Shown piece by piece: positions 37,704 to 46,952 of a stretch of 64,000 bases of DNA. How positions within the stretch are numbered: the first letter of the stretch is position 1; every line of letters begins with the position of its first letter. Where the stretch lies: assembly GCF_002742645.2 (NCBI RefSeq), contig NZ_CP033875.1:4461638-4525637 (forward strand), written 5' to 3'. The notes under the pieces were generated by a model. It was not told the DNA's origin. It worked only from the letters and a program-made list of their open reading frames with translations, and searched no databases. The position numbers and the translations under genes are program-made. The stretch is from Caulobacter sp. FWC26 (GTDB lineage: Bacteria; Pseudomonadota; Alphaproteobacteria; Caulobacterales; Caulobacteraceae).

Positions 37704-38390
37704 CTACGGCTGCAGTCGGTAGCCGCCCATCTCGGTGATCAGGATCCTGGCCACGGCCGGATCGGGCTCGATCTTCTGGCGCAGGCGGTAGACGTGGGTC
37801 TCCAGCGTATGGGTCGTGACCCCGGCGTTGTAGCCCCAGACCTCGGTCAGCAACTCCTCGCGCGACACAGGCTTGGAGCCGGCGCGGTAGAGATACTTCA
37901 GGATATTGGTTTCCTTTTCGGTGAGCCGAACCTTCTTCTGCTTCTCGTCGACCAACAGCTTGGCGGACGGGCGGAATTCGTAGGGTCCGATCCGGAACAG
38001 CGCGTCTTCCGACGCCTCGTAGCTGCGGAGCTGGGCGCGGATTCGAGCCAGCAGCACGCCAAAACGGAAAGGTTTGGTGACATAGTCGTTGGCCCCTGAC
38101 TCCAGGCCAAGGATCGTGTCGCTGTCGCTGGCGGCGGCCGTCAGCATGATCACCGGGGCGGTCACGCCGTTCTTGCGCATCAGACGGCAGGCCTCACGGC
38201 CGTCCATGTCCGGCAGATCGACATCCAGCAGGATCAGGTCGGGCTTCAGCTCGCGCGACAGCTTGACGCCTTCCCCGGCGCTCGCGGCTTCGTTCACCGC
38301 GAACTCCTCGTGCAGGGCCAACTGTTCCGCCAGCGCGCCGCGCAGGTCGTCATCGTCGTCGATCAGAAGAAGCGTCTTGCGTTGCGCCAT
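37704..38390 (-). CDS. cenR: OmpR-type response regulator CenR
   Basis: Cell-envelope response regulator, essential in Caulobacter as partner of the CenK kinase. 228 residues from ATG 38390. Receiver with acidic pocket LLIDDDDD, phospho-acceptor Asp in LILLDVDLPDMDG, Thr/Ser in MLTAAAS and the KPF lysine. The C-terminal winged helix reads RLTEKETNILKYLYRAGSKPVSREELLTEVWGYN ... TLETHVYRLRQKI. No kinase gene lies beside it. The cenR name rests on my memory of its essential orphan status in this region. Confidence 0.85.
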   Translation of the reverse strand: MAQRKTLLLIDDDDDLRGALAEQLALHEEFAVNEAASAGEGVKLSRELKPDLILLDVDLPDMDGREACRLMRKNGVTAPVIMLTAAASDSDTILGLESGANDYVTKPFRFGVLLARIRAQLRSYEASEDALFRIGPYEFRPSAKLLVDEKQKKVRLTEKETNILKYLYRAGSKPVSREELLTEVWGYNAGVTTHTLETHVYRLRQKIEPDPAVARILITEMGGYRLQP

Positions 38391-38463
38391 AAGCCGGAAC
38401 ATGCACCGCTGCGCCCCCCGGGGACAACCCCGCGCGCGGCCTTAAGTCGAGGAGTCGCCGCAT

Positions 38464-38973
38464 ATGCTGTTTCGAGCCCACGCCGACGGTCGTTTCGAGC
38501 TGGAGGGATGCGTGGTGCGCTGCGCGATCGGCAAGGCCGGCGCCATCAACGCCCGTGACAAGCGAGAAGGCGACAACAAGAGTCCGCTGGGGGCCTGGGC
38601 CATTCGTGAGGTCTGGTACCGGCCAGATGTCTATCCCGAGGGCCCCAAGACCGCTCTGCCCGTGCGGGCGATGAGGCCGGACGATGGCTGGTGCGACGCC
38701 CCGGGCGATCGGTGCTACAACAGGCCCGTCGCCCTGCCCTATCCCGCCAGCGCCGAGCGGATGTGGCGTGAGGACGCCGTCTACGATCTCGTCGTGATCC
38801 TGGGCCACAATGACGACCCGCCCATCCCCGGTATGGGGTCAGCGATCTTCATGCATCTGGCCCGCGACGGCTATCCCGGCACTGAAGGCTGCGTGGCCCT
38901 GGCCCGGGCCGACCTTGAAATGGTGCTGGCCAAGGCGCGCCCTGGAGACGCCGTCGAGATTCTCGCGGACTAG
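38464..38973 (+). CDS. L,D-transpeptidase (YkuD-like) protein without signal peptide
   Basis: 169 residues. The YkuD catalytic strand is GSAIFMHLARDGYPGTEGCVALARADLEMVL with the His, and Cys in the TEGC position where classical enzymes have SHGC. Also YDLVVILGHNDDPPIPGMG. No signal or membrane segment is visible at the N-terminus (MLFRAHADGRFELEG), which is odd for a cell-wall enzyme. Its TAG interlocks with the yggS stop. Confidence 0.82.
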   Translation: MLFRAHADGRFELEGCVVRCAIGKAGAINARDKREGDNKSPLGAWAIREVWYRPDVYPEGPKTALPVRAMRPDDGWCDAPGDRCYNRPVALPYPASAERMWREDAVYDLVVILGHNDDPPIPGMGSAIFMHLARDGYPGTEGCVALARADLEMVLAKARPGDAVEILAD

Positions 38974-39623
38974 CCGTAGCGACGACTGCCAAACAGCGCC
39001 GAGCCCACCCGGACCGAGGTCGCGCCTTGTGCGATGGCGATCTCGAAGTCGTCGCTCATGCCCATGGACAGCTTGTCAACCCCGTTTCGCTCGGCGATGG
39101 TCGCCAGCCTGGCGAAGTACGGCGCGGGATCCTGGTCGAGAGGCGGGATGCACATCAGTCCCTCGACGGTCAGGCCATAGGTCGCCCGGCAGGCGTCGAC
39201 GAAGGCGTCAGCCTGATCCGGCGCGACCCCCGCCTTCTGGGGTTCCTCGCCAATATTGACTTGGACATAGAGGCGCGGCGCCATGCCCGCACGCTGGATC
39301 TCGTCGGCCAGGACACGCGCCAGTTTCTCGCGGTCGAGCGTTTCGATGACGTCGAAGAAGCCCACGGCCTCGCGCGCCTTGTTAGTCTGCAGAGGCCCGA
39401 TTAGGCGCAGCTGCAGGCCTTCACGGCGCTCGCCCCAACGCTCCATAGCCTCCTGGACCCGGTTTTCGCCGAACACTTTCTGTCCCGCGTCGAGCACGGG
39501 CGCGATATGATCCCAGGGCTGGGTCTTGGACACCGCCACCAAGGTCACGCTTCCAGCGGCCCTGCCGGCGCGAGCCTCGGCGGCGGCGATGCGGGCGCGG
39601 ATGTCAGCAAGCGCTGGCGACAT
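38970..39623 (-). CDS. PLP homeostasis protein, YggS family
   Basis: Alanine-racemase-like barrel that binds pyridoxal phosphate; controls free PLP and amino-acid pools. PLP lysine in LVAVSKTQ; KVFGENRVQEAMERW, RLIGPLQTNKAREAV, MCIPPL and the phosphate-binding SMGMSDDFEIAIAQGATSVRVGSALFG. 217 residues. Divergent from a ThiE-like gene. Confidence 0.95.
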   Translation of the reverse strand: MSPALADIRARIAAAEARAGRAAGSVTLVAVSKTQPWDHIAPVLDAGQKVFGENRVQEAMERWGERREGLQLRLIGPLQTNKAREAVGFFDVIETLDREKLARVLADEIQRAGMAPRLYVQVNIGEEPQKAGVAPDQADAFVDACRATYGLTVEGLMCIPPLDQDPAPYFARLATIAERNGVDKLSMGMSDDFEIAIAQGATSVRVGSALFGSRRYG

Positions 39624-39707
39624 GGGGAACGAGCCTTGAACGGTCTTAGCGAACTTGAGGCCCTGTCTAGTGCGGCCGCCGCCCTTCCGCCAAGGACCGT
39701 GCGCGAA

Positions 39708-40256
39708 ATGACGCTGCCGCGGCTGTTGTTCTTCACCGATCCGGCGCGCGTTCCCGCTCCGGAGGCCGTGGCCGAGCGCCTACCGGCGGGGTCAGGGATC
39801 GTTTTTCGTGCTTTTGGCGCGTCAAACGCCGTCGAGCAGGGGCGACGATTGAAAGCGATCGCGAGCCAACATGGCCTGGTCCTGCTGGCCGGCGCTCACG
39901 CCAGCCTGGCCGAAGCAATCGACGCCGACGGGGTCCACCTGCCTGAGCGGATGGTCGCGAGCCTGCCGGGTCTGCGCGCGGAACACCCCCGCTACCTTAT
40001 CACCACCGCCGCCCACGAGCTCGCCGCCGTCGAAATGGCAGAGCGGCTCGGCGCCGATGCGATCGTCGTGTCACCGGTCTTTCCGAGCAACAGCCCATCC
40101 GCCGGGGCGCCTCTCGGCCTCGACGGGTTGGCGCGGCTGGTGGTCGCGACGACGGTTCCTGTCTACGCCTTGGGCGGTATTGGGGCGCGTAACGCCACGT
40201 TGCTGATTGGCAGCGGCGTGGCCGGCCTCGCGGCGGTGGAAGCCTTAGCCAGCTGA
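39708..40256 (+). CDS. Thiamine-phosphate synthase-like protein (ThiE family)
   Basis: TIM-barrel phosphate-binding protein of the ThiE/TenI type: LPRLLFFTDPARVPAP, GLVLLAGAHASLAEAIDADGVHLPE, LGADAIVVSPVFPSNSPSAGAPLG and VYALGGIGARNATLLIGSGVAG. I place the start at ATG 39708 (AAGGA 11 bases before); TTG 39636, preceded by GGGGAA, is an alternative adding 24 residues. It is short for ThiE and stands apart from thi genes, so TenI-like or regulatory function is possible. Confidence 0.75.
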   Translation: MTLPRLLFFTDPARVPAPEAVAERLPAGSGIVFRAFGASNAVEQGRRLKAIASQHGLVLLAGAHASLAEAIDADGVHLPERMVASLPGLRAEHPRYLITTAAHELAAVEMAERLGADAIVVSPVFPSNSPSAGAPLGLDGLARLVVATTVPVYALGGIGARNATLLIGSGVAGLAAVEALAS

Positions 40257-40274
40257 ACGCGCCAGTTCGCCCGA

Positions 40275-40685
40275 TCAGAACTTGAAAGCGGTTTCCAGAC
40301 GCACGCGCGGCGCAGGGTCGGATTGCTGCGCCTTGCGAGCCGCCAGGGCCGGATTGGTCTCACCCAGGGTGACCGCGCCACCGACACGGATCGACGGCGT
40401 CACCTTGAAATAGGCGCCCGCCTTGACGTCCTGGAGTTCCATTTCGCGGCTAGAGGGCTGATCCAGATCCAGCTTGAGACCCCAGCGCCCCTTCTTGGCG
40501 TCCCAACGCAGCGTGCGTTTGTCGTCCTGAGGATACTGGACGCCCGACGCGGCGCTGGTGAAATCGTTTTTGACGGTGAAATCGGGCGCGACCGCGTGGG
40601 GTTTGGCTTGGGCGAACGCCATCGTCGCCGATCCCGTCAGGATCAGCGCGGCCGATGCCGCCAAGAAGAAACGCGTCGCGACCAT
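40275..40685 (-). CDS. ntrZ: NtrZ-type periplasmic regulator
   Basis: 136 residues with signal peptide (ATRFFLAASAALILTGSATMAFAQ). The small mature domain has FTVKNDFTSAASGVQYPQDDKRTLRWDAKKGRWGLKLDLDQPS and ends in VRLETAFKF. NtrZ of Caulobacter is reported to restrain the NtrY sensor kinase from the periplasm. The match to that family is from memory of its sequence pattern. The ntrYX genes are not in this window. It is divergent from the DUF3576 gene. Confidence 0.6.
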   Translation of the reverse strand: MVATRFFLAASAALILTGSATMAFAQAKPHAVAPDFTVKNDFTSAASGVQYPQDDKRTLRWDAKKGRWGLKLDLDQPSSREMELQDVKAGAYFKVTPSIRVGGAVTLGETNPALAARKAQQSDPAPRVRLETAFKF

Positions 40686-40857
40686 CGCTACTCGCCGCCT
40701 GTACTCTATTGTCCCCGCTCGCCCCTTGACGGAGCGGGCCCCTAGGTTGCGATTAAAGGCCTGCCTCAAACGCGGTCAACCAGCCTTTGGTCGCACCACC
40801 CTGCAGATTCCGCGATTCAATCGCCCCCTGTGGCCACGAGGTCACGCGATTCCTGTT

Positions 40858-40884
40858 TTGAGGCGGCGCAGCCATGCTATAGAC
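40858..40884 (+). promoter_or_regulatory. Probable promoter of the DUF3576 lipoprotein gene
   Basis: TTGAGGC (40858-40864) and GCTATAGAC (40876-40884) are 11 bases apart, fitting the Caulobacter housekeeping pattern. The 266-base gap also must contain the reverse promoter of ntrZ, which I could not place. Confidence 0.5.
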
Positions 40885-40951
40885 CGGCTCCCGGCCGCGG
40901 GGGCGCGCCTGGACGCGCGAACAGCGTCGGCAAGACTTGGAGCGAGGTACT

Positions 40952-41464
40952 ATGGCGTTTGAGCGTGGGTCTGTGATGCGCGGCGTCGCCGCGGGCGTCC
41001 TGGCTCTGTCGATGCTGGGCGTTACGGCGTGCGCCAGCAACAAGGCTCCCAAGACGTTCTCCGGGCAGGACGAAAAGACGGGCTTCAATCCTTTTAAGCG
41101 GTTGGGCGGCGGCGAGAAGGCTCCCGCCGACAAGGGGTCGATTGGCGTCAACGGCTATCTGTGGCGCGCCAGCCTCGACACCCTGGCCTTCATGCCGCTG
41201 GCTTCGGCCGATCCGTACGGCGGCGTCATCGTCACCGATTGGTACGTGAACCCCGAGACCCCGGCCGAGCGCTTCAAGGCCACGGTCTACATCCTCGACA
41301 CCCGTCTCCGCGCCGATGGCCTGAATGTCACCGTGTTCAAGCAGAGCAAGGACATCAATGGCGCCTGGGTGGATGCTCCGGTCTCCGACCAGACCGCTGC
41401 GGATATCGAGAACGCGATCCTGACGCGCGCGCGCCAGCTCCGACTTTCGAACATCAACGGCTAA
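40952..41464 (+). CDS. DUF3576 lipoprotein
   Basis: 170 residues. ATG 40952 after GGAGCGAGG. Lipoprotein signal with lipobox VTAC (SMLGVTACASN). The mature domain has GSIGVNGYLWRASLDTLAFMPLASADPYGGVIVTDWYVNPE and ATVYILDTRLRADGLNVTVFKQ, characteristic of alphaproteobacterial DUF3576. Function unknown; the position before leuS-lptE suggests an envelope link. Confidence 0.88.
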   Translation: MAFERGSVMRGVAAGVLALSMLGVTACASNKAPKTFSGQDEKTGFNPFKRLGGGEKAPADKGSIGVNGYLWRASLDTLAFMPLASADPYGGVIVTDWYVNPETPAERFKATVYILDTRLRADGLNVTVFKQSKDINGAWVDAPVSDQTAADIENAILTRARQLRLSNING

Positions 41465-41471
41465 GGCCGAA

Positions 41472-41500
41472 GGGTCTCCCCGCCCGTGGCGCGGAGACCC
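41472..41500 (+). terminator. Probable terminator after the DUF3576 gene
   Basis: Stem GGGTCTCC (41472-41479) / GGAGACCC (41493-41500) with a GC-rich inner part. No immediate T-run, but TTTTT occurs 12 bases further on. Moderate support. Confidence 0.5.
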
Positions 41501-41602
41501 CTCATTCTCCAATTTTTCGGCGCGCCTGGACCGCGAAACCGCTTATGACATCGCGGACGCTCTTCCCAGGAGCGCTTTTCGCCTATCAAGACGTGGTTTC
41601 CG

Positions 41603-44188
41603 ATGGCCCGCTACAATCCCAAAGACACCGAACCCAAGTGGCGCGAAGCCTGGGCGAAGGCCGACGTCTTTAAGACCGGCGACATCAAGGACGGCCGTCC
41701 GAAATACTACGTGCTCGAGATGTTCCCGTACCCGTCGGGCCGCATCCATATGGGCCACGTGCGCAACTACGCCATGGGCGACGTCGTGGCCCGCTACAAG
41801 CGCGCCCAGGGCTTCAACGTGCTGCACCCGATGGGCTGGGACGCCTTCGGCATGCCGGCTGAGAACGCGGCCATGGAACGTGGCGTCCACCCCAAGGGCT
41901 GGACTTACGACAACATCGCCGCCATGCGCGAGCAGCTGAAATCGCTGGGCATCTCGGTCGACTGGTCGCGCGAGTTCGCCACCTGCGACCCGGAATACTA
42001 CGGCAAGCAGCAGGCCTGGTTCCTGCGCCTGCTGAAGCGCGGCCTGGTCTATCGCAAGGAGGCCTCGGTCAACTGGGACCCGGTCGACATGACAGTGCTG
42101 GCCAACGAGCAGGTCATCGACGGCAAGGGCTGGCGCTCGGGCGCGACGGTCGAAAAGCGCAAGCTGACCCAGTGGTTCCTGCGGATTACAGACTACGCCG
42201 ACGCCCTGATCGACGGCCTGAAGACTCTGGACCGCTGGCCCGACAAGGTTCGTCTGATGCAGGAGAACTGGATCGGTCGCTCCAAGGGCCTGCGCTTCAA
42301 GTTCCAGTTCGACGGCGAGGCGCCCGACGGCATGGCCGAAGGGCTGGAGGTCTACACCACCCGTCCCGACACCCTGTTCGGCGCCAGCTTCGTCGGCATC
42401 GCGCCCGAGCACCCGCTGGCCGAGCAGCTGGCGGTCGAGAACCCGCAGATCCAGCAGTTCATCGCCGACTGCCGAAAGGGCGGGACCTCGGAAGCCGAGA
42501 TCGAGAGCGCCGAGAAGCTGGGCTACGACACCGGCCTGCGGGTCAAGCACCCCTTGGACCCATCGATCACCCTGCCCGTCTGGATCGCCAACTTCATCCT
42601 GATGGACTACGGCACCGGCGCGATCTTCGCCTGCCCCGCCCACGACCAGCGCGATCTGGACTTCGCCCGCAAGTACGACCTGCCGGTCAAGCCGGTGGTG
42701 CTGCCCAACGGCGAGGACCCCGCGACGTTTACGGTCGGCAAGGAGGCCTATGTCGGCCCCGGCAAGATCTTCAATTCGAAGTTCCTGGACGGGATGGACG
42801 TCGAGACCGCCAAGGCCGAGGCCGTGTCGCGGATCGAGGCCACCGGCCAGGGCCAGGGCGCGACCGTCTACCGCCTGCGTGACTGGGGGGTCTCGCGCCA
42901 GCGCTACTGGGGTTGCCCGATCCCCGTGATCCACTGCCAGGCCTGCGGCGTCGTACCTGTGCCGGAAGATCAGCTGCCGGTGGCCCTGCCTGAGGACGTC
43001 ACCTTCGACAAGCCGGGCAACCCGCTGCTGCGTCATCCGACCTGGCGCCACACGGCCTGCCCATCGTGCGGCGGTGCGGCTGAGCGTGAAACCGACACTC
43101 TGGACACCTTCATCGATTCTAGCTGGTACTTCGCCCGCTTCGCCGACACGGGAGCCGCCGAACCTGTCGGCAAGGAAGCCGCCGATCATTGGCTGCCCGT
43201 CGATCAGTATATCGGCGGTGTCGAGCATGCGATCCTGCACCTGCTGTACGCCCGCTTCATAACCCGAGCCCTGAAGGACGAAGGTCTGCTGTCGGTTGAG
43301 GAACCGTTCGCGGGTCTGTTCACCCAGGGCATGGTGACCCACGAGGCCTACAAGAACGAGGCCGGCGAGTGGGTCGAACCCTCCGACGTGGTCATCAAGG
43401 TCGAGGGCAACAGCCGTTCGGCCACACACGCCAAGACCGGCGCGCCGATCATCATCGGCGACATCGAAAAGATGTCGAAGTCCAAGAAGAACGTCGTCGC
43501 CCCCGAGGATATCTTCGAGGCCTACGGCGTCGACAGCGCGCGCCTGTTCGTGATGTCCGACAGCCCGCCCGAGCGGGACGTCCAATGGACCAACGCCGGC
43601 GTCGAAGGCTCCTGGCGCTTCACGCACCGTCTGTGGAACGAGTTCGACAGCCAGCCGGCAGGCGACTTCGCCCATGACGCCAGCGACGAGGCCGCCTTGG
43701 CCCTGCGCAAGGCGGCCCACAAGCTGATCGGATTTGTCACCGACAGCATCGAGGGCTTCCGCTTCAACAGCGGCGTGGCGCGTCTGTACGAGTTCCTGAA
43801 CGCCCTCAAGGCCGCCCCGGTGGAAGGCGCATCGGAAGCTGTTCTGGCCGCCCGCGCGGAAGCCCTGAACATCCTGGCCCGCCTGGTGGCGCCGTTCACG
43901 CCGCACCTGGCCGAGGAAGCCTGGGCCAAGATCGGCGGCGAAGGCATGGTCGTGAACGCGCCCTGGCCCAAGGCCGATCCGGCCCTGGCCGCGGATGACG
44001 AGCGCGTCCTGCCCATCCAGATCAACGGCAAGCGTCGCGGCGAGATCAAGGTCAAAGCCGGCGCTCCGGAGGACGAAGTGACCAAAATCGCTCTGGCGGA
44101 TCCGAACGTCATGGCCCACCTTGAGGGCCTCACGGTCCGCAAGGTGATCGTGGTGAAAGACCGTATCGTCAATATCGTGGCCAATTGA
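41603..44188 (+). CDS. leuS: Leucyl-tRNA synthetase
   Basis: Class-I synthetase charging tRNA-Leu. HIGH-type motif [13 protein letters not shown] near residue 45, an editing domain in the middle ([39 protein letters not shown]), the KMSKS loop [15 protein letters not shown], an anticodon-binding helical domain and the C-terminal [25 protein letters not shown]. 861 residues. Closely followed by lptE and holA. Confidence 0.98.
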   Translation: MARYNPKDTEPKWREAWAKADVFKTGDIKDGRPKYYVLEMFPYPSGRIHMGHVRNYAMGDVVARYKRAQGFNVLHPMGWDAFGMPAENAAMERGVHPKGWTYDNIAAMREQLKSLGISVDWSREFATCDPEYYGKQQAWFLRLLKRGLVYRKEASVNWDPVDMTVLANEQVIDGKGWRSGATVEKRKLTQWFLRITDYADALIDGLKTLDRWPDKVRLMQENWIGRSKGLRFKFQFDGEAPDGMAEGLEVYTTRPDTLFGASFVGIAPEHPLAEQLAVENPQIQQFIADCRKGGTSEAEIESAEKLGYDTGLRVKHPLDPSITLPVWIANFILMDYGTGAIFACPAHDQRDLDFARKYDLPVKPVVLPNGEDPATFTVGKEAYVGPGKIFNSKFLDGMDVETAKAEAVSRIEATGQGQGATVYRLRDWGVSRQRYWGCPIPVIHCQACGVVPVPEDQLPVALPEDVTFDKPGNPLLRHPTWRHTACPSCGGAAERETDTLDTFIDSSWYFARFADTGAAEPVGKEAADHWLPVDQYIGGVEHAILHLLYARFITRALKDEGLLSVEEPFAGLFTQGMVTHEAYKNEAGEWVEPSDVVIKVEGNSRSATHAKTGAPIIIGDIEKMSKSKKNVVAPEDIFEAYGVDSARLFVMSDSPPERDVQWTNAGVEGSWRFTHRLWNEFDSQPAGDFAHDASDEAALALRKAAHKLIGFVTDSIEGFRFNSGVARLYEFLNALKAAPVEGASEAVLAARAEALNILARLVAPFTPHLAEEAWAKIGGEGMVVNAPWPKADPALAADDERVLPIQINGKRRGEIKVKAGAPEDEVTKIALADPNVMAHLEGLTVRKVIVVKDRIVNIVAN

Positions 44189-44199
44189 GACCCCAAGCG

Positions 44200-44700
44200 A
44201 TGAAGCGCACTCTGGCGGCGGCCGCTCTGGCCTTTTCGACGATGGCTCTGTCGGCCTGCGCCGGCTTCACGCCTCTCTACGGCCGTCCGGGCGTCGAGGG
44301 CGGGCTTTCCAGCATCGAAACGGTCGCAGCAGAGGGTCGTGGCGGCTATCTGCTACGCGAGCAGCTCGACGACGCCCTGGCGCACCGTCCAGGCTCCACG
44401 GCCGCCTACAAGCTCTACTTCTCGGTCAATGAGCAGCGCTTCGCCCGCGGCGTCCGCCTGGACAATGTCGCCAACCGCTACGAGTTGCGCATGAGTGTCG
44501 ACTGGCGGCTCCTGGACGCCAAGACCGGCGGCGAGGTCCACAAGGGCCGCACGGACGTCTCGGTGACCTACGACTCGGCCGACCAGCCCTATGCCGCCAT
44601 CGCCGCCCAGCAGGACGGCCAGGAGCGCGCCGCCGCCGAGGCCGCACGCAAGATACAGCTGGATCTCGCCACCTGGCTGGCGGGAAAGAAGCCGGCCTAA
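44200..44700 (+). CDS. lptE: LptE-like LPS-assembly lipoprotein
   Basis: 166 residues from ATG 44200. Lipoprotein signal with LSAC lipobox, then GFTPLYGRPGVEGGLSSIETVAAEGRGGYLLREQLDDAL and ANRYELRMSVDWRLLDAKTGGEVHKG, typical of LptE/RlpB plugs of the LptD outer-membrane channel. Between leuS and holA, the same order as in many proteobacteria (leuS-lptE-holA), which supports the call. Confidence 0.88.
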   Translation: MKRTLAAAALAFSTMALSACAGFTPLYGRPGVEGGLSSIETVAAEGRGGYLLREQLDDALAHRPGSTAAYKLYFSVNEQRFARGVRLDNVANRYELRMSVDWRLLDAKTGGEVHKGRTDVSVTYDSADQPYAAIAAQQDGQERAAAEAARKIQLDLATWLAGKKPA

Positions 44701-44705
44701 ACCCT

Positions 44706-45758
44706 ATGATCCTGTCCAAGCGTCCGGACGTCGAACGCTTCCTCAGGGAGCCGACCCCGGACATCCGGGCCGTGGTGATTTACGGCAAGGATCGGGGCGT
44801 GGTGCGGGACCGGGCGAACGCCCTGGCGCGGCGCGTGGTCGAGCGCCCGGACGATCCCTTCGACACCGCTCAGCTGACTGACGGCGATCTCGACGCCGAT
44901 CCCGCCAAGCTGGAGGACGAACTCTCGGCCATGTCGCTGATGGGCGGTCGTCGCTTGGTGCGTCTGCGACTCTCCGGCGACAAAGCCGGTCCGGACAAGC
45001 AGGCCGCCGAGGCGCTGACCCGACACGTCGAAGGCCAACTGAACCCCGACGCTTTTTTCCTGGTCGAGGCCGGCGCTCTGGGGCGGGACTCCCAGCTCCG
45101 CAAGGTCGGCGAAAAGGCCAGCGGCTGCGCCGTCATCCCCTGCTATGAGGATGAAGCCGGCGACCTGGCGCGCCTGACCCGAGACACCCTGGCCAGCGAC
45201 AAGGTGAGTCTCAACAGCGAAGCCTTGGAGCTTTTCGTTTCCCGCCTGCCCAAGGAGCGAGGTGTCGCCCGCGCCGAAATTGAGCGCTTGGCGCTATATC
45301 TTGGCCCCGGCAGCGGTATCAACGCCACCGCCGCCGATCTGACCGACTTCCTCGGCGTCGAACCGGAAGCCTCGCTCAGCGACGCCGCCGCTGATGCGTT
45401 CGGGGGCAAGGTGGGCGCGGCGCAGCAGGCCCTGCGGCGTGCTGCGGCCGAGGGTGAAGGCGGTCCGGCGGCCGTGCGGGCCATGGGCTACTATCTGGGT
45501 CGCCTGCGTCGCGTTCTGACCCTGCACAAGAACGGCGTCGATCTGCAGGCTGCGGCCAAGGCCGCCGGTGTCTTCTGGAAACAGGAGCGCGAATTCCTGC
45601 GTCAGGCGCGCGCCTGGAACCTGGAGGCCATCCTGGAGATTCAGGGCGAAATCCTGATCGCGGATCGGGCCTGCAAGACGTCAGGCTCGCCCGACCAACT
45701 GATCGCCGAACGCCTGGCCCTGATGATCGCCGGGCGCGCGCGACGATTGGGGCTGTAG
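44706..45758 (+). CDS. holA: DNA polymerase III subunit delta
   Basis: Clamp-loader subunit that opens the beta clamp. AAA+-like fold without a working Walker A; VVIYGKDRGVVRDRANALARRVV and LSAMSLMGGRRLVRLR in the N-terminal part, and the C-terminal collar from KVGAAQQALRRAAAEGEGGPAAVRAMGYYLGRLRRVL. 350 residues. ATG five bases after lptE. A 238-base gap to parB follows, with small hairpins but no gene. Confidence 0.94.
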   Translation: MILSKRPDVERFLREPTPDIRAVVIYGKDRGVVRDRANALARRVVERPDDPFDTAQLTDGDLDADPAKLEDELSAMSLMGGRRLVRLRLSGDKAGPDKQAAEALTRHVEGQLNPDAFFLVEAGALGRDSQLRKVGEKASGCAVIPCYEDEAGDLARLTRDTLASDKVSLNSEALELFVSRLPKERGVARAEIERLALYLGPGSGINATAADLTDFLGVEPEASLSDAAADAFGGKVGAAQQALRRAAAEGEGGPAAVRAMGYYLGRLRRVLTLHKNGVDLQAAAKAAGVFWKQEREFLRQARAWNLEAILEIQGEILIADRACKTSGSPDQLIAERLALMIAGRARRLGL

Positions 45759-45996
45759 GGTCTCAAGACCGCTCGGCAGCGGAAAATACAAGCCATTGCG
45801 CCGCTGTGGATGCTTTTCAGGAAAGCCTTATCGCACAACCGCTTGTGGCCAATATCGCCCGAAAGCGCCCTGCTCTCACGAAAACGACGCCTCCCCAGGT
45901 ACGGAAAGACGCCGCTTGGCGCGCGACAGAGGCAATTTTGAAAAGGTGTTTTTGCACCGGTAAACCGGGCGATCGCACCCTTTTAGGTGCGCCTGA

Positions 45997-46884
45997 TCAG
46001 ATTCCCCGCGTCAGGCGGTTACAGAGGTCGTCGAGCTGCTCGAGCGTCGCGTAGGTGATGGTCAACGTGCCGGTCGCGCCGCGATGGTCGATCGAGACGT
46101 CCAGTCCCAGAACTGACGACAGATCGGCCTCAAGCGCCTGAGTGTCGGTGTCCTTCACGCGCGGCGGGCGGCCGCCCTTGCTCTTCCCCGCCGCGCTCGG
46201 GTTCGGCGCTTTGCGGGCCAGAGCCTCGGTCTCTCGAACCGACAACCCGCCCTCGATGATCTGCTTGGCCAGCGCCACCGGGTCGGCGGCGGCGGCGATG
46301 GCGCGGGCGTGGCCGGCGGTGAGCTCGCCGCTGACAAGGTAGGACTGCACCTCGTCCGGTAGGGCCAGCAGGCGCATGGTGTTGGCCACGTGGCTGCGGC
46401 TCTTGCCGATGGTCTGGGCGATGTTCTCCTGGGTGCGCTCGAACTTCTCCATCAACATCTTGTAGGAGAGCGCCTCTTCCAGGACGTTGAGGTCTGCCCG
46501 CTGGACGTTTTCGATGATGCCGATTTCCAGCACCGCCAGATCGTCGAGTTCGCGGACCATGATGGGCACGGTCTTGAGGCCGGCGCGCTGAGCCGCGCGC
46601 CAGCGGCGCTCGCCGGCGACGATCTGGTATTCCCCGGCCGTGTCGGGCGACGGGCGCACCAGGATCGGCTGCAGGACGCCCTTCTCGCGGATCGAGTTCG
46701 AGAGGTCTTCGAGGTCTTCTTCGCGGAAGGTCCGGCGGGGCTGGTCAGGATTGCGCTTCAGGATCTCAATGGGCGCTTCCCGAGATCCTCCCAGTTGTTC
46801 GCCCGGGGCCTGAGCCGGCGCGGCGTCGACCTCGCCCAGTAGGGCCGAAAGCCCCCGCCCCAGACCACGACGCCCTTCGGACAT
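45997..46884 (-). CDS. parB: Chromosome partitioning protein ParB
   Basis: CTP-dependent DNA clamp that loads at parS and works with ParA to segregate the origin; in Caulobacter it also anchors MipZ and PopZ. Starts [19 protein letters not shown] (the ParA-activating tail). Box [17 protein letters not shown] binds CTP; the [26 protein letters not shown] reads parS; the C-terminal dimer domain starts near residue 245. 295 residues. An upstream in-frame ATG exists but the typical start is 46884. Downstream of parA. Confidence 0.97.
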   Translation of the reverse strand: MSEGRRGLGRGLSALLGEVDAAPAQAPGEQLGGSREAPIEILKRNPDQPRRTFREEDLEDLSNSIREKGVLQPILVRPSPDTAGEYQIVAGERRWRAAQRAGLKTVPIMVRELDDLAVLEIGIIENVQRADLNVLEEALSYKMLMEKFERTQENIAQTIGKSRSHVANTMRLLALPDEVQSYLVSGELTAGHARAIAAAADPVALAKQIIEGGLSVRETEALARKAPNPSAAGKSKGGRPPRVKDTDTQALEADLSSVLGLDVSIDHRGATGTLTITYATLEQLDDLCNRLTRGI

Positions 46885-46952
46885 ACCGGGCTCTCCCACC
46901 ACGACGGACTCCATCATAAACTCAGTCAAGCTACGGTTCTTATCGTTTGGAC

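Noticed and set aside
39636..39707. TTG start for the ThiE-like gene at 39636
   Set aside because: It has a fair GGGGAA ribosome site but adds 24 residues not seen in ThiE; kept only as an alternative.
41543..44119. 858-codon reverse frame opposite leuS
   Set aside because: It is the antisense shadow of leuS in high-GC DNA; the sense frame has all synthetase motifs and the reverse translation is Gly/Asp/Val/Gln-rich without known domains.
45759..45996. Possible gene or RNA in the holA-parB gap
   Set aside because: I found only short hairpins (for example GGTG-tttttg-CACC and CGCACC-ctttta-GGTGCG) and no promoter plus terminator pair; left as an intergenic 3'-end region.
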